A stretch of 64,000 nucleotides of DNA. Source: Costertonia aggregata (GTDB lineage Bacteria > Bacteroidota > Bacteroidia > Flavobacteriales > Flavobacteriaceae). The stretch lies in assembly GCF_013402795.1 (NCBI RefSeq), contig NZ_CP058595.1, forward strand, positions 593,501-657,500, read 5' to 3'. A model generated the notes under the pieces. That model was not told the origin of the DNA, made no database searches, and saw only the letters and a program-made list of their open reading frames with translations. A program made the translations under genes and the position numbers. Below, one piece after another: positions 23,425 through 31,419 of the stretch (position 1 is its first letter; each line of letters begins with the position of its first letter).

Positions 23425-24243
23425 ATGATTAAAGTAAAGACTCCGGAAGAAATTGAATTGATGCGGGAAAGCGCGCTTATCGTTTCCAAAACACTGGGAA
23501 TGTTGGCCGCAGAAGTAAAACCGGGCGTTAGCACCTTGCAATTGGATGCGATGGCGGAAACCTACATTCGTGACCACGGAGCAGTGCCCGGCTTTTTAGG
23601 GCTCTATGATTTTCCCAATTCACTCTGCATGAGCCCCAATGCCCAAGTGGTACATGGCATACCCAATACTACCCCTTTGACCAACGGGGATATTATCTCA
23701 ATAGACTGTGGTGTGCTGAAAAATGGATTTTATGGCGATCATGCCTATACATTCGAAGTTGGGGAGGTAGCCCCTCAAACCAAAAAACTTTTGGAAATCA
23801 CAAAGCAATCCTTGTATGTAGGCATACGGGAATTTAAATTGGGAAACCGGGTAGGAGATGTAGGCTATGCCATTCAAAAATTTACCGAAGATCATGGGTA
23901 CGGTGTGGTACGCGAATTGGTAGGTCACGGATTGGGACAAAAAATGCATGAAGATCCCGAAATGCCCAATTACGGTAAAAGAGGCAGGGGTAAAAAATTT
24001 GTTGAAGGCATGGTCGTTGCCATTGAGCCTATGACGAATCTGGGAACCCGACGCATAAAGCAATTGAAAGATGGTTGGACCATTTTAACTGCTGACGATA
24101 AACCCAGTGCCCATTTTGAACATAATGTTGCATTGGTAAACGGAAAGCCAGAACTTCTTTCTACCTTTAAATACGTGTATGATGCCTTAGGTATTGAAAG
24201 TGATGAGGAAGAGGAATTTAGGCAAACCAAGCTTCAATTGTAA
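23425..24243 (+). CDS. map: Type I methionine aminopeptidase
   Basis: Removes the initiator methionine from nascent proteins in the cytoplasm. The 272-aa sequence carries the pita-bread fold metal ligands: D in SIDCGVLKNGFYGD (two Asp), H in VGHGLGQKMHEDPEMPNYG, E in IEPM and E in HFEHNVALV. The first residues IKVKTPEEIELMRES are typical of the family N-terminus. The product is about 15 residues longer at the C-terminus than the E. coli enzyme. The methyltransferase gene follows after 36 nt, probably in the same transcript. Confidence 0.96.
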   Translation: MIKVKTPEEIELMRESALIVSKTLGMLAAEVKPGVSTLQLDAMAETYIRDHGAVPGFLGLYDFPNSLCMSPNAQVVHGIPNTTPLTNGDIISIDCGVLKNGFYGDHAYTFEVGEVAPQTKKLLEITKQSLYVGIREFKLGNRVGDVGYAIQKFTEDHGYGVVRELVGHGLGQKMHEDPEMPNYGKRGRGKKFVEGMVVAIEPMTNLGTRRIKQLKDGWTILTADDKPSAHFEHNVALVNGKPELLSTFKYVYDALGIESDEEEEFRQTKLQL

Positions 24244-24279
24244 TACTGTTCATTTAAGCTATGCTTAGCTTGAAAAGCT

Positions 24280-25044
24280 ATGAAGAAAATCTTCAAACTT
24301 GCTCTGAATCTTTTCCCAAGAACCTTTCTTATTAAACTGAGTTATTGGGTAAGACCCGTTCTCGCTATATGCATGAGAGGCAATAACCATGTTGATCCTA
24401 TTGATGGAAAGCGATTTAGAAGTTTTTTGCCCTATGGGTATGAAAACCCCAGAGAAAACGTACTCTCACCCTCTACACTTTCCTTGGAACGCCATAGGTT
24501 ACTTTGGCTGTATCTAAAAAAAGAGACCGATTTTTTTTCCTCAAAACTAAAAGTATTGCATTTTGCACCGGAACAGGCCTTTTACAAAAGATTCAGAAAA
24601 CAAAAAAACCTGGATTACACCACGACCGACTTAAACTCACCATTGGCCGATGTAAAGGCAGATATATGCAACTTGCCATTTCCCGACAACTCTTTTGATG
24701 TTATTCTTTGTAATCATGTTCTGGAACATATTCCCAATGATCAAGAGGCCATGCGAGAAATGTACCGTATTCTAAAAACTGGAGGTTGGGGCATTTTTCA
24801 AATACCTCAAGATTTAAATAGGGAGACTACATTTGAGGACAATACGATAACCGACAAAAAAGAAAGAACCAAGATTTTTGGCCAATACGATCATGTTCGT
24901 ATTTATGGCAGAGACTATTTTAATACGTTAAGGCAGGTTGGCTTTAAAGTAGAAGAGGTGGATTTTACCAGTTCTTTATCTGATGGGAAAATAGAAAAAT
25001 ACCGATTGGCCAAAGGGGAAATAATACCTGTGGTACGAAAATAA
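24280..25044 (+). CDS. Class I SAM-dependent methyltransferase with degenerate N-terminal zinc ribbon
   Basis: A 254-aa methyltransferase. The SAM-binding region is VLHFAPEQAFYKRF (about residues 89-102) followed by LDYTTTDLNSPLADVKADIC, then the acidic-loop motif FDVILCNHVLEHIPND and the post-motif ILKTGGWGIFQIP. The N-terminal part has FRSFLPYG and LSLERHRLLWLYL, which in relatives I remember frame a CPxCG...CPxC zinc ribbon; here those places read D39-P-I-D42 and S63-P-S-T66, so the ribbon is lost. Substrate unknown. It follows map by 36 nt and its stop abuts the stop of the convergent apbE with no gap. Confidence 0.85.
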   Translation: MKKIFKLALNLFPRTFLIKLSYWVRPVLAICMRGNNHVDPIDGKRFRSFLPYGYENPRENVLSPSTLSLERHRLLWLYLKKETDFFSSKLKVLHFAPEQAFYKRFRKQKNLDYTTTDLNSPLADVKADICNLPFPDNSFDVILCNHVLEHIPNDQEAMREMYRILKTGGWGIFQIPQDLNRETTFEDNTITDKKERTKIFGQYDHVRIYGRDYFNTLRQVGFKVEEVDFTSSLSDGKIEKYRLAKGEIIPVVRK

Positions 25045-26085
25045 TTATTCACTTACGACGAGTGTTTCAAAACCATTCGTCATAAATTCCTTGGTTTCGC
25101 CATTCTGATCTAAATAGATGATATAGGCATCCACGGCCTTTTGGTTTAACAAAATTTGAATGGACTCATCCAGATCCATGGCCATAAAAGCTGTGGCGTA
25201 ACCATCAGCTACGGCACAATTGTCGGCAAGGATAGTTACCCCTAAAACGTTTGAGTTTTTTGTGAATCCGGTTTTAGGATTTACTGTATGAACATGCTTT
25301 TTCCCAGTAATTGAATCTACCCTAAAATGCCTGTAATTGCCGGATGAGGCAAGTGCTCTGTCCGTAATATAAATTCGTTTTTTTGCTTTTCGCTCACTTT
25401 GCATTTGAGGGTCATCAATGGCCACTAACCATGGTTTTGCCTTGAGTTTGTTTTTTCCCTTGGCCACGATTTCGCCCCCCACTTCCAAAAGATAATCTTC
25501 TATTCCTTTTTTATCGAACATAGTTCCCAAGCGATCTATGGCATACCCTTTGGCGATGGCATTAAAATCAAAGTAAATATTAGGGTTCTTCTTCACTATC
25601 CTATCGCTTTGATCAATACCAACTTTGTCAAGCCCAACGTACTGCATCAAACTATCAACTTTAACGCTATCCATCTCAATTTGCTTGCCAGGACCAAAAC
25701 CCCAGGCATTGACCAGAGTACCTACGGTTGGGTCAAAATAACCATTGGTTTTCTGCGCTATGTTTTTTGAGAGTTTAAAAACTTCCTTGAACATAGCGTC
25801 GACGACTACCGTGGTATCCCCCATATTGATTCTTGATATATCGGAATCTGGTATGTAAGTGGATAGGGATTTATTAACAGCCGTAAAAACCGAATCTATC
25901 TCTTTTTGATAATCCAATTCTTTGTTCGATAAGTAGATAAGACTGTACGATGTACCAAGTGCTGCACCAATATTTTGATTTTTAACGATCACAGGGTCGG
26001 TAGAACAGCTAGAAATCGAAAAAACAGCTAAAAGAGCAAGTAATAATTTAAAACAAATACGATGTGTTTTGTAGGTAATAGACAT
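25045..26085 (-). CDS. apbE: FAD:protein FMN transferase, lipoprotein
   Basis: Attaches FMN covalently to threonine residues of periplasm-facing flavoproteins such as NqrB and NqrC, using FAD and Mg2+. The 346-aa protein has an N-terminal hydrophobic signal with lipobox SISSC (C27), so it should be anchored at the membrane. Family motifs: NAWGFGP, FDFNAIAKGYAIDRL, LLEVGGEI, SSGNYRHF, HTVNPKTG and NCAVADGYATAFM. It is the last gene of the nqr cluster, 20 nt after the 120-aa unknown, exactly the context expected for an NQR-maturing ApbE. Confidence 0.95.
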   Translation of the reverse strand: MSITYKTHRICFKLLLALLAVFSISSCSTDPVIVKNQNIGAALGTSYSLIYLSNKELDYQKEIDSVFTAVNKSLSTYIPDSDISRINMGDTTVVVDAMFKEVFKLSKNIAQKTNGYFDPTVGTLVNAWGFGPGKQIEMDSVKVDSLMQYVGLDKVGIDQSDRIVKKNPNIYFDFNAIAKGYAIDRLGTMFDKKGIEDYLLEVGGEIVAKGKNKLKAKPWLVAIDDPQMQSERKAKKRIYITDRALASSGNYRHFRVDSITGKKHVHTVNPKTGFTKNSNVLGVTILADNCAVADGYATAFMAMDLDESIQILLNQKAVDAYIIYLDQNGETKEFMTNGFETLVVSE

Positions 26086-26105
26086 TAAAATAACTTATTT
26101 GAGAC

Positions 26106-26468
26106 TTATATTTTTATCAATCCGTCGTAATCCACAATATATTCTTGATTAAGATATACAGGCAGATTATAATCCGAAGCATTTACTAGACCAACGGCAG
26201 CATAAAACGTATCAGCTTCAAACTTTAAGGCGTGCTCCTTCATTTTATTTAAATCGGCCTTGTAAAATTCAATATCTTTTGGGTCTCCAGGGTAGCCGAT
26301 ACTCTTTACCACCACAAAATGAAGCTTTTTATCCTTGAGGCATACAAATTGCGGATTTTTTTTGAGTTCACTGTTGACGGACAAAAACTCAAAACCATCG
26401 GCTTCCAATTGTTTGCCAACAATATTCATGGCCAAATTATGTAGTTCCTGTTCTGTTAGCGGCTGCAT
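26106..26468 (-). CDS. Conserved hypothetical protein between nqrF and apbE
   Basis: A 120-aa soluble protein with no signal or membrane segment and a mixed alpha/beta pattern (residues about 15-45 KQLEADGFEFLSVNSELKKN; then HFVVVKSIGYPGDPKDIEFY; later TFYAAVGLVNASDYNLPVYL). The FEFLSVNSELKKNPQFV...HFVVVK layout resembles nuclease-like or restriction-fold proteins but no catalytic set is evident. It has one cysteine and no membrane span, so it is not the NQR iron-delivery factor NqrM. Such genes are sometimes misnamed as an NQR subunit F in databases because of position. A hairpin separates it from nqrF, but it is 20 nt from apbE, so it is probably co-transcribed with that gene. Confidence 0.75.
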   Translation of the reverse strand: MQPLTEQELHNLAMNIVGKQLEADGFEFLSVNSELKKNPQFVCLKDKKLHFVVVKSIGYPGDPKDIEFYKADLNKMKEHALKFEADTFYAAVGLVNASDYNLPVYLNQEYIVDYDGLIKI

Positions 26469-26485
26469 TTTGATTCTGTTTTATA

Positions 26486-26517
26486 AAAAAACCGATATTT
26501 ATCACATATCGGTTTTT
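26486..26517 (-). terminator. Intrinsic terminator after nqrF
   Basis: Stem ACCGATAT / ATATCGGT (26491-26498 and 26506-26513) extended by A-T pairs, with a 7-nt loop and a T-run on the minus strand. It would end the nqrA-F transcript before the 120-aa gene, possibly with read-through to apbE. Confidence 0.75.
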
Positions 26518-26549
26518 CACGTATTTCAAAATATATTGATTTTTGTGTT

Positions 26550-27857
26550 TTATCCACCAAAATCGTCAAAACGTATATGCTCATCAGGGATTCCAAAATC
26601 CTCACCCATTTTCTGGACCGCTTTGTTCATTAAGGGAGGTCCACAAAAGTAAAGCTCAATATCCTCGGGAGACTCGTGGTGGTTCAAGTAATTATCGATT
26701 ACACAATTGTGTATAAAACCAACAAAACCGTCTCCGGGTGCATCTATATTCTCTTTCACCTTCCAATTATCTTCTTCCAAAGGCTCAGAAAGTGCCATAT
26801 AAAACTTGAAGTTTGGAAAGTCTTTTTCCAAGGCTTTAAAATGATCTATATAAAATAGCTCCCTTTTGGAACGGCCACCATACCAATACGTTACTTTTCT
26901 ATCGGTTTTAAGGGTTTTGAAGAGATGGTATAAATGTGAGCGCATCGGGGCCATACCGGCACCACCGCCCACATAGAGCATTTCAGAATTTGATTCGTTG
27001 ATAAAAAATTCACCATAAGGACCCGAAATAGTTACATCATCCCCAGGTTTTAGGGCAAAGATATAAGATGAGGCCACACCTGGGTTAACATCCATCCACC
27101 CATTTTTGGACCTGTCCCATGGCGGGGTAGCAATACGAACGTTCAACATGATTTCCCTTCCCTCAGCCGGAAAAGAAGCCATGGAGTAAGCTCTTTCTAC
27201 CGTTTCAGGATTTTTCATGACCAAAGGCCATAAATTAAACTTGTCCCATTCGGCTTGAAATTTATCTGGCTTGTCATGTTCCTCTGGGTGTGCTGTAATA
27301 TCAATGTCGGAATATTTGACCTCGCATTCAGGAATCTCAATTTGGATGTACCCACCAGCTTTGTAACCCATATCTTCAGGAATCTCGACTACGAATTCCT
27401 TTATAAAAGATGCTACATTATAATTTCTGACCACCTTGGCAGGCCATTTTTTTATACCGAAAACTTCTTCGGGTATGGTGATTTCCATATCCTGTTTAAC
27501 CTTTACCTGACAGGCCAAACGTGCTCCGTGCTGTAACTCTTTTCTAGAAAAATGAGGTGTCTCGGTAGGAAGTGCTTCGCCGCCACCCGATAACACATGG
27601 CACTCACATTGTATACAAGTACCACCACCACCACAGGCCGAAGGCAAAAACACTTTTTGGTTACCCAAGGTCGATAATAATGTTGAACCAGAAGCAACCT
27701 CAATTTTCTTTTCTCCGTTAATGGTCAGGGTAACCGGACCAGACGGCGAGAGTTTTTGCTTGGTGAACAAAAGTACCGCCACCAAAAGCAATGTTAAGAT
27801 TAAGAATGCGATTACAGTTATCAGAATGGTACCACCAGTACTTGTAGCTAATATCAT
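26550..27857 (-). CDS. nqrF: Na+-translocating NADH:quinone reductase subunit F
   Basis: Entry point for electrons in the NQR complex: it oxidises NADH via FAD and passes electrons to a 2Fe-2S cluster. The 435-aa product has one N-terminal membrane helix (9-31), a plant-type ferredoxin domain with C75, C81, C84 and C116, and a ferredoxin-reductase module with the FAD motif RAYSMAS, the NADH-binding YVGGGAGMAPMRSH and the C-terminal YFCGPPLMNKAV. The final residues IRFDDFGG are typical of NqrF. It is the last gene of nqrABCDEF, 4 nt after nqrE, and is followed by a terminator. Confidence 0.97.
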   Translation of the reverse strand: MILATSTGGTILITVIAFLILTLLLVAVLLFTKQKLSPSGPVTLTINGEKKIEVASGSTLLSTLGNQKVFLPSACGGGGTCIQCECHVLSGGGEALPTETPHFSRKELQHGARLACQVKVKQDMEITIPEEVFGIKKWPAKVVRNYNVASFIKEFVVEIPEDMGYKAGGYIQIEIPECEVKYSDIDITAHPEEHDKPDKFQAEWDKFNLWPLVMKNPETVERAYSMASFPAEGREIMLNVRIATPPWDRSKNGWMDVNPGVASSYIFALKPGDDVTISGPYGEFFINESNSEMLYVGGGAGMAPMRSHLYHLFKTLKTDRKVTYWYGGRSKRELFYIDHFKALEKDFPNFKFYMALSEPLEEDNWKVKENIDAPGDGFVGFIHNCVIDNYLNHHESPEDIELYFCGPPLMNKAVQKMGEDFGIPDEHIRFDDFGG

Positions 27858-27861
27858 CTTA

Positions 27862-28605
27862 TTATTCTTTTATTACATCGTTATAAGAGACTGCCTTTTT
27901 ATCGTCTTCAATCTCCTTTTCAATTATTTCTTTTTCTTCGGTTTTTTCGGCAGTGGTTGTCTCGGTTCCTTCAGGTGGGTCATTGTCCCCTGTCAACATG
28001 CCTCCAAAACTTTGAAAGCCAATCCCCATTAGACCGGTTATGATAAATGTAATACCAAGACCTCTTAATGGTGCAGGAACATTTGAATATCTAATTTTCT
28101 CGCGAATGGCAGCGATGGCCAAAATAGCCAAAAACCACCCTATACCAGAACTGATGCCGTAATTCAGTGCTAGCCCCAAAGATGGGATTTCACGTGCCTG
28201 CATAAACAAAGAGCCACCTAAAATAGCGCAATTCACCGCAATCAAGGGTAAAAATATCCCCAACGAATTGTAAAGCGAAGGCGAAAATTTTTCCACAACG
28301 ATTTCAACCAACTGTACCATTGTGGCTATGGTGGCTATAAAAAGTATGAACGATAAAAAGCCTAGATTGTAATCTGCATATTCAGGCCCTAACCAAGCCA
28401 AAGCGCCATCACGTAATAAATATTGGTCCAACAACCAGTTCAATGGTACGGTTACCGCCAAAACAAATATCACGGCAGCTCCAAGGCCGACAGCCGTTGC
28501 CACTTTTTTGGAAACCGCTAAATAGGAACACATTCCCAGGAACACGGCAAACACCATATTATCAATGAAAATGGATTTAAAAAACAATTCTAAATGCTCT
28601 AACAT
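27862..28605 (-). CDS. nqrE: Na+-translocating NADH:quinone reductase subunit E, with acidic C-terminal extension
   Basis: Integral membrane subunit of NQR, six helices, containing half of the intramembrane 2Fe-2S site shared with NqrD. The core (about residues 1-200) has SIFIDNMVFAVFLGMCSYLA and LIAVNCAILGGSLFMQ, each with the conserved cysteine. The core ends in the usual FGG position; after this the protein continues for about 40 residues of highly charged sequence (TTTAEKTEEKEIIEKEIEDD), making 247 aa against about 200 for well-studied NqrE. The extension probably lies in the cytoplasm. It is 133 nt from nqrD, the only sizeable gap in the operon. Confidence 0.95.
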   Translation of the reverse strand: MLEHLELFFKSIFIDNMVFAVFLGMCSYLAVSKKVATAVGLGAAVIFVLAVTVPLNWLLDQYLLRDGALAWLGPEYADYNLGFLSFILFIATIATMVQLVEIVVEKFSPSLYNSLGIFLPLIAVNCAILGGSLFMQAREIPSLGLALNYGISSGIGWFLAILAIAAIREKIRYSNVPAPLRGLGITFIITGLMGIGFQSFGGMLTGDNDPPEGTETTTAEKTEEKEIIEKEIEDDKKAVSYNDVIKE

Positions 28606-28738
28606 AGTTTTGTATTCAATAATTAGTATTTAGTCGATAGTGTTATTTCAAATCTCTGTAAACAGAAAGATTGTCATTTGCCACCCAACCCTTATACCTC
28701 TTTTATAATTTTATCAATTTGATTACTTTTTACGTAAC

Positions 28739-29386
28739 CTAGTTTTCCTCTACCAATGCCGGATTTCTTGAACGTTGTACCCAAATTATAATCCCAACCA
28801 CTATAAGTGCTGCGGGTGGTATAATCATGAATCCATTGTTTTCATAACCTATGGAATACAGACCCGTTTTCGCAATCGGATCACCTAAAACAGGAATACC
28901 GAATAACGTACCCGAACCTAGCAATTCTCTAAAAAATCCGATAATGACCAAGATAACGCCATAACCCAAAGCATTACCAATACCATCTAGGAAAGACCTC
29001 CAAACACCATTACCTAGGGCAAAAGCTTCAAAACGTCCCATAATAATGCAGTTGGTGATAATCAATCCCACAAAAACCGATAAGGTTTTGCTAAGCTCAT
29101 AAGCAAAAGCCTTTAATACCTGATCTACTACGATTACCAAAGTAGCCACAACGATCAATTGGGCGATAATACGTATTTTGGAAGGTATGACATTTCGCAA
29201 CAAAGAAATGACAACGTTACCAACACCCATTACAAAAATTACGGAAATGGCCATGACCAATGATGCCTTTAGCTCTGCCGTAATTGCCAAAGCAGAACAT
29301 ATGCCCAATACCTGAATGGTAATGGGATTGTTATCCGCTAAAGGATCTAAAATTAGATTAGTATCTTTTTTTGAAAGTAGTGCCAT
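28739..29386 (-). CDS. nqrD: Na+-translocating NADH:quinone reductase subunit D
   Basis: Integral membrane subunit, 215 aa with six hydrophobic segments, partner of NqrE in the inverted-topology pair. The conserved cysteine-bearing half-helices appear as IQVLGICSALAI and FVGLIITNCIIMGRFEAFA. ELLGSGTLFG near residue 155 is also family-typical. It starts 1 nt after the nqrC stop. The downstream 133-nt gap to nqrE shows no ORF or clear hairpin. Confidence 0.96.
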   Translation of the reverse strand: MALLSKKDTNLILDPLADNNPITIQVLGICSALAITAELKASLVMAISVIFVMGVGNVVISLLRNVIPSKIRIIAQLIVVATLVIVVDQVLKAFAYELSKTLSVFVGLIITNCIIMGRFEAFALGNGVWRSFLDGIGNALGYGVILVIIGFFRELLGSGTLFGIPVLGDPIAKTGLYSIGYENNGFMIIPPAALIVVGIIIWVQRSRNPALVEEN

Positions 29387-29387
29387 T

Positions 29388-30137
29388 TTATTTTGTTCTA
29401 ATCGTTTCTAAATAGGGCTTGTAAGCCTTTAAGGTTTCTTTTATCATTGCAGTAACTCCGTTACCTGTTATGGTAGACCCGGCTATAGCATCCACTTCGT
29501 TATCCTCTTTATCTTCGTTTAAAGGGTCATTATTGGTTTTTGATACGGTAATGCCGGAATAGCTGTTGCCATCTAAAAGGGACTCGCCTATAAAATCATC
29601 CATGAAAAAACGTAGTTTGATGTTTGCGCCCAGACCGGCGGTCTCGCCTTTATGATCAAAATAGACTCCTTGAACGACCATGTTTTTATTTACTGAGATA
29701 AAACCCCAAATGGCATCCCAGAGCCCTTTACCGTACATGGGTAGAACGTAAATCTCTTCACCTTCTTTTTCTCCTACGAATATGGGAAGTTTAGCTTCTT
29801 TACCGCTTTTAAACGCAGCAATTTGTTTCTTAACGTCCAAAGCGAAAGCTTGGTCATCTTTTTTAATCTCCCCATTTATTAAAATATACTGCTCCTTTAT
29901 TTTCTCATTGAACTTTTCCTCTACCACATCAGTTGGAATAAAATTCACACCACTATCAGGTGTATTTTCGTTTACCCCCATGGCATACAAGATATTCTGT
30001 TGTTTTTCAAACCGTTCGTTCTCCTTGATTCTTTCGCTTAGACCCGATGCTAGGAAAGCAAGAACAGAACCAACCACTACTACCATAATTATCGCAAAGA
30101 AAATGGTATATCCGTTTTTATCAGTGTTTATAGCCAT
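29388..30137 (-). CDS. nqrC: Na+-translocating NADH:quinone reductase subunit C
   Basis: Membrane-anchored periplasmic subunit carrying a covalent FMN. The 249-aa protein has one N-terminal helix (12-32) and an FMN-binding domain. The flavinylation site fits D216-A-I-A-G-S-T222 near the C-terminus, the target of ApbE in the D-x2-[ST]-G-x-[ST] pattern with A219 in the usual Ser/Thr place. GETAGLGANI is the other family motif. It overlaps no neighbour: 1 nt separates it from nqrB and 1 nt from nqrD. Confidence 0.95.
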   Translation of the reverse strand: MAINTDKNGYTIFFAIIMVVVVGSVLAFLASGLSERIKENERFEKQQNILYAMGVNENTPDSGVNFIPTDVVEEKFNEKIKEQYILINGEIKKDDQAFALDVKKQIAAFKSGKEAKLPIFVGEKEGEEIYVLPMYGKGLWDAIWGFISVNKNMVVQGVYFDHKGETAGLGANIKLRFFMDDFIGESLLDGNSYSGITVSKTNNDPLNEDKEDNEVDAIAGSTITGNGVTAMIKETLKAYKPYLETIRTK

Positions 30138-30138
30138 C

Positions 30139-31416
30139 TTAAACCGTTTCTGCTTTTAATTCTTTAGCTGCACTATCACTGTCTTTTGGAAAGATTACAG
30201 CATTTTTGAGTCGTTTCATTCTTCTTTTCACATTACCTTGTATCACGTAATGATCAATGGTGGGTGCAAAAACGTTCATTAATAGAATCGCCAAAAACAC
30301 ACCTTCGGGGTAGCCCGGATTGAAAACACGAATCATTACCGAGATAAACCCTATGAAAAATCCGTAAATCCATTTGCCACGATTTGTCTGGGAGCCTGTT
30401 ACGGGGTCTGTAGCCATATATACGATACCAAATGCCAATCCGCCCACAATCAAATGCTTCCAGAAATCAAATTGCATCAAACCATAAAACTTACTGTAAT
30501 CGGCAATCCAACCTGCTTCGACAACACCGTTGAAAATCAAGCCCATGGCCAATGAACCTATAACCGCACTTAGCATAATTCGCCAACTGGCTATTTTACT
30601 GAAAATCAAGAAAAGTCCACCGAGCAATATGAGAAAGGTAGAAGTCTCACCCACTGACCCGGGAATAAAGCCGAAAAACATATCGGACAAGCTGTATTTT
30701 GCCTGATATGCAGCTTCGTTTCCCTGTGCCAAATACCCTAGGATTGTTTCGCCTGTAATGGCATCTGCCGAACCTGCTTGGGTCACACCTTCTTTTGCGC
30801 CGTGCACCCACACTTTATCGCCACTCATCCATGTAGGGTAAGCAAAAAACAGGAAGGCCCGTATCGTTAGGGCAGGATTTAAGATATTCATCCCAGTACC
30901 ACCAAAAACTTCTTTACCGATAACAACGCCAAACACGACGGCAACAGCCAACATCCATAATGGAGTATCAATCGGCATAATGAGAGGTACCAACATACCG
31001 GTTACCAAATAGCCTTCCTCAACTTCGTGCCCTTTGATAACGGCAAATATAAATTCAACAATAAGCCCTACACCATAGGATACGATGACCAATGGTAGTA
31101 CCTTAACGATACCTATCCAAAAGTTATCCCAAGTAATGAAATGTTCCATCAAGGAAAAATTCTCGGGAAAACCGTTGATAGCGGAATAATGCTGATAGCC
31201 AGCATTGAACATGGAAAACAATAAAATAGGTAACAATGCTATAATTACCGTGTTCATTGTTCGTTTTAAATCATCGGCAGCCTTTACATGTGTTCCCCCG
31301 GCATGGGTAGTTTCATCCGGTGTAAACAAAAAAGTGTGAAAGGCATTGAAGGCTGGGGCCATTTTTTTGCCCTTAAACTTCAATTTAATCTCGTGCATTT
31401 TGCTTTTTATGCTCAT
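30139..31416 (-). CDS. nqrB: Na+-translocating NADH:quinone reductase subunit B
   Basis: Main membrane subunit, 425 aa, about ten helices, which binds riboflavin and a covalent FMN and forms the sodium path. The flavinylation motif D218-A-I-T-G-E-T224 fits D-x2-[ST]-G-x-[ST], with T224 as the likely FMN-bearing residue. FGGTGMNILNPALTIRAFLFFAYP and AFGIVYMATDPVTGSQTN are family signatures, seen here around residues 171-194 and 327-345. It lies 3 nt after nqrA. Confidence 0.96.
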   Translation of the reverse strand: MSIKSKMHEIKLKFKGKKMAPAFNAFHTFLFTPDETTHAGGTHVKAADDLKRTMNTVIIALLPILLFSMFNAGYQHYSAINGFPENFSLMEHFITWDNFWIGIVKVLPLVIVSYGVGLIVEFIFAVIKGHEVEEGYLVTGMLVPLIMPIDTPLWMLAVAVVFGVVIGKEVFGGTGMNILNPALTIRAFLFFAYPTWMSGDKVWVHGAKEGVTQAGSADAITGETILGYLAQGNEAAYQAKYSLSDMFFGFIPGSVGETSTFLILLGGLFLIFSKIASWRIMLSAVIGSLAMGLIFNGVVEAGWIADYSKFYGLMQFDFWKHLIVGGLAFGIVYMATDPVTGSQTNRGKWIYGFFIGFISVMIRVFNPGYPEGVFLAILLMNVFAPTIDHYVIQGNVKRRMKRLKNAVIFPKDSDSAAKELKAETV

Positions 31417-31419
31417 CTT

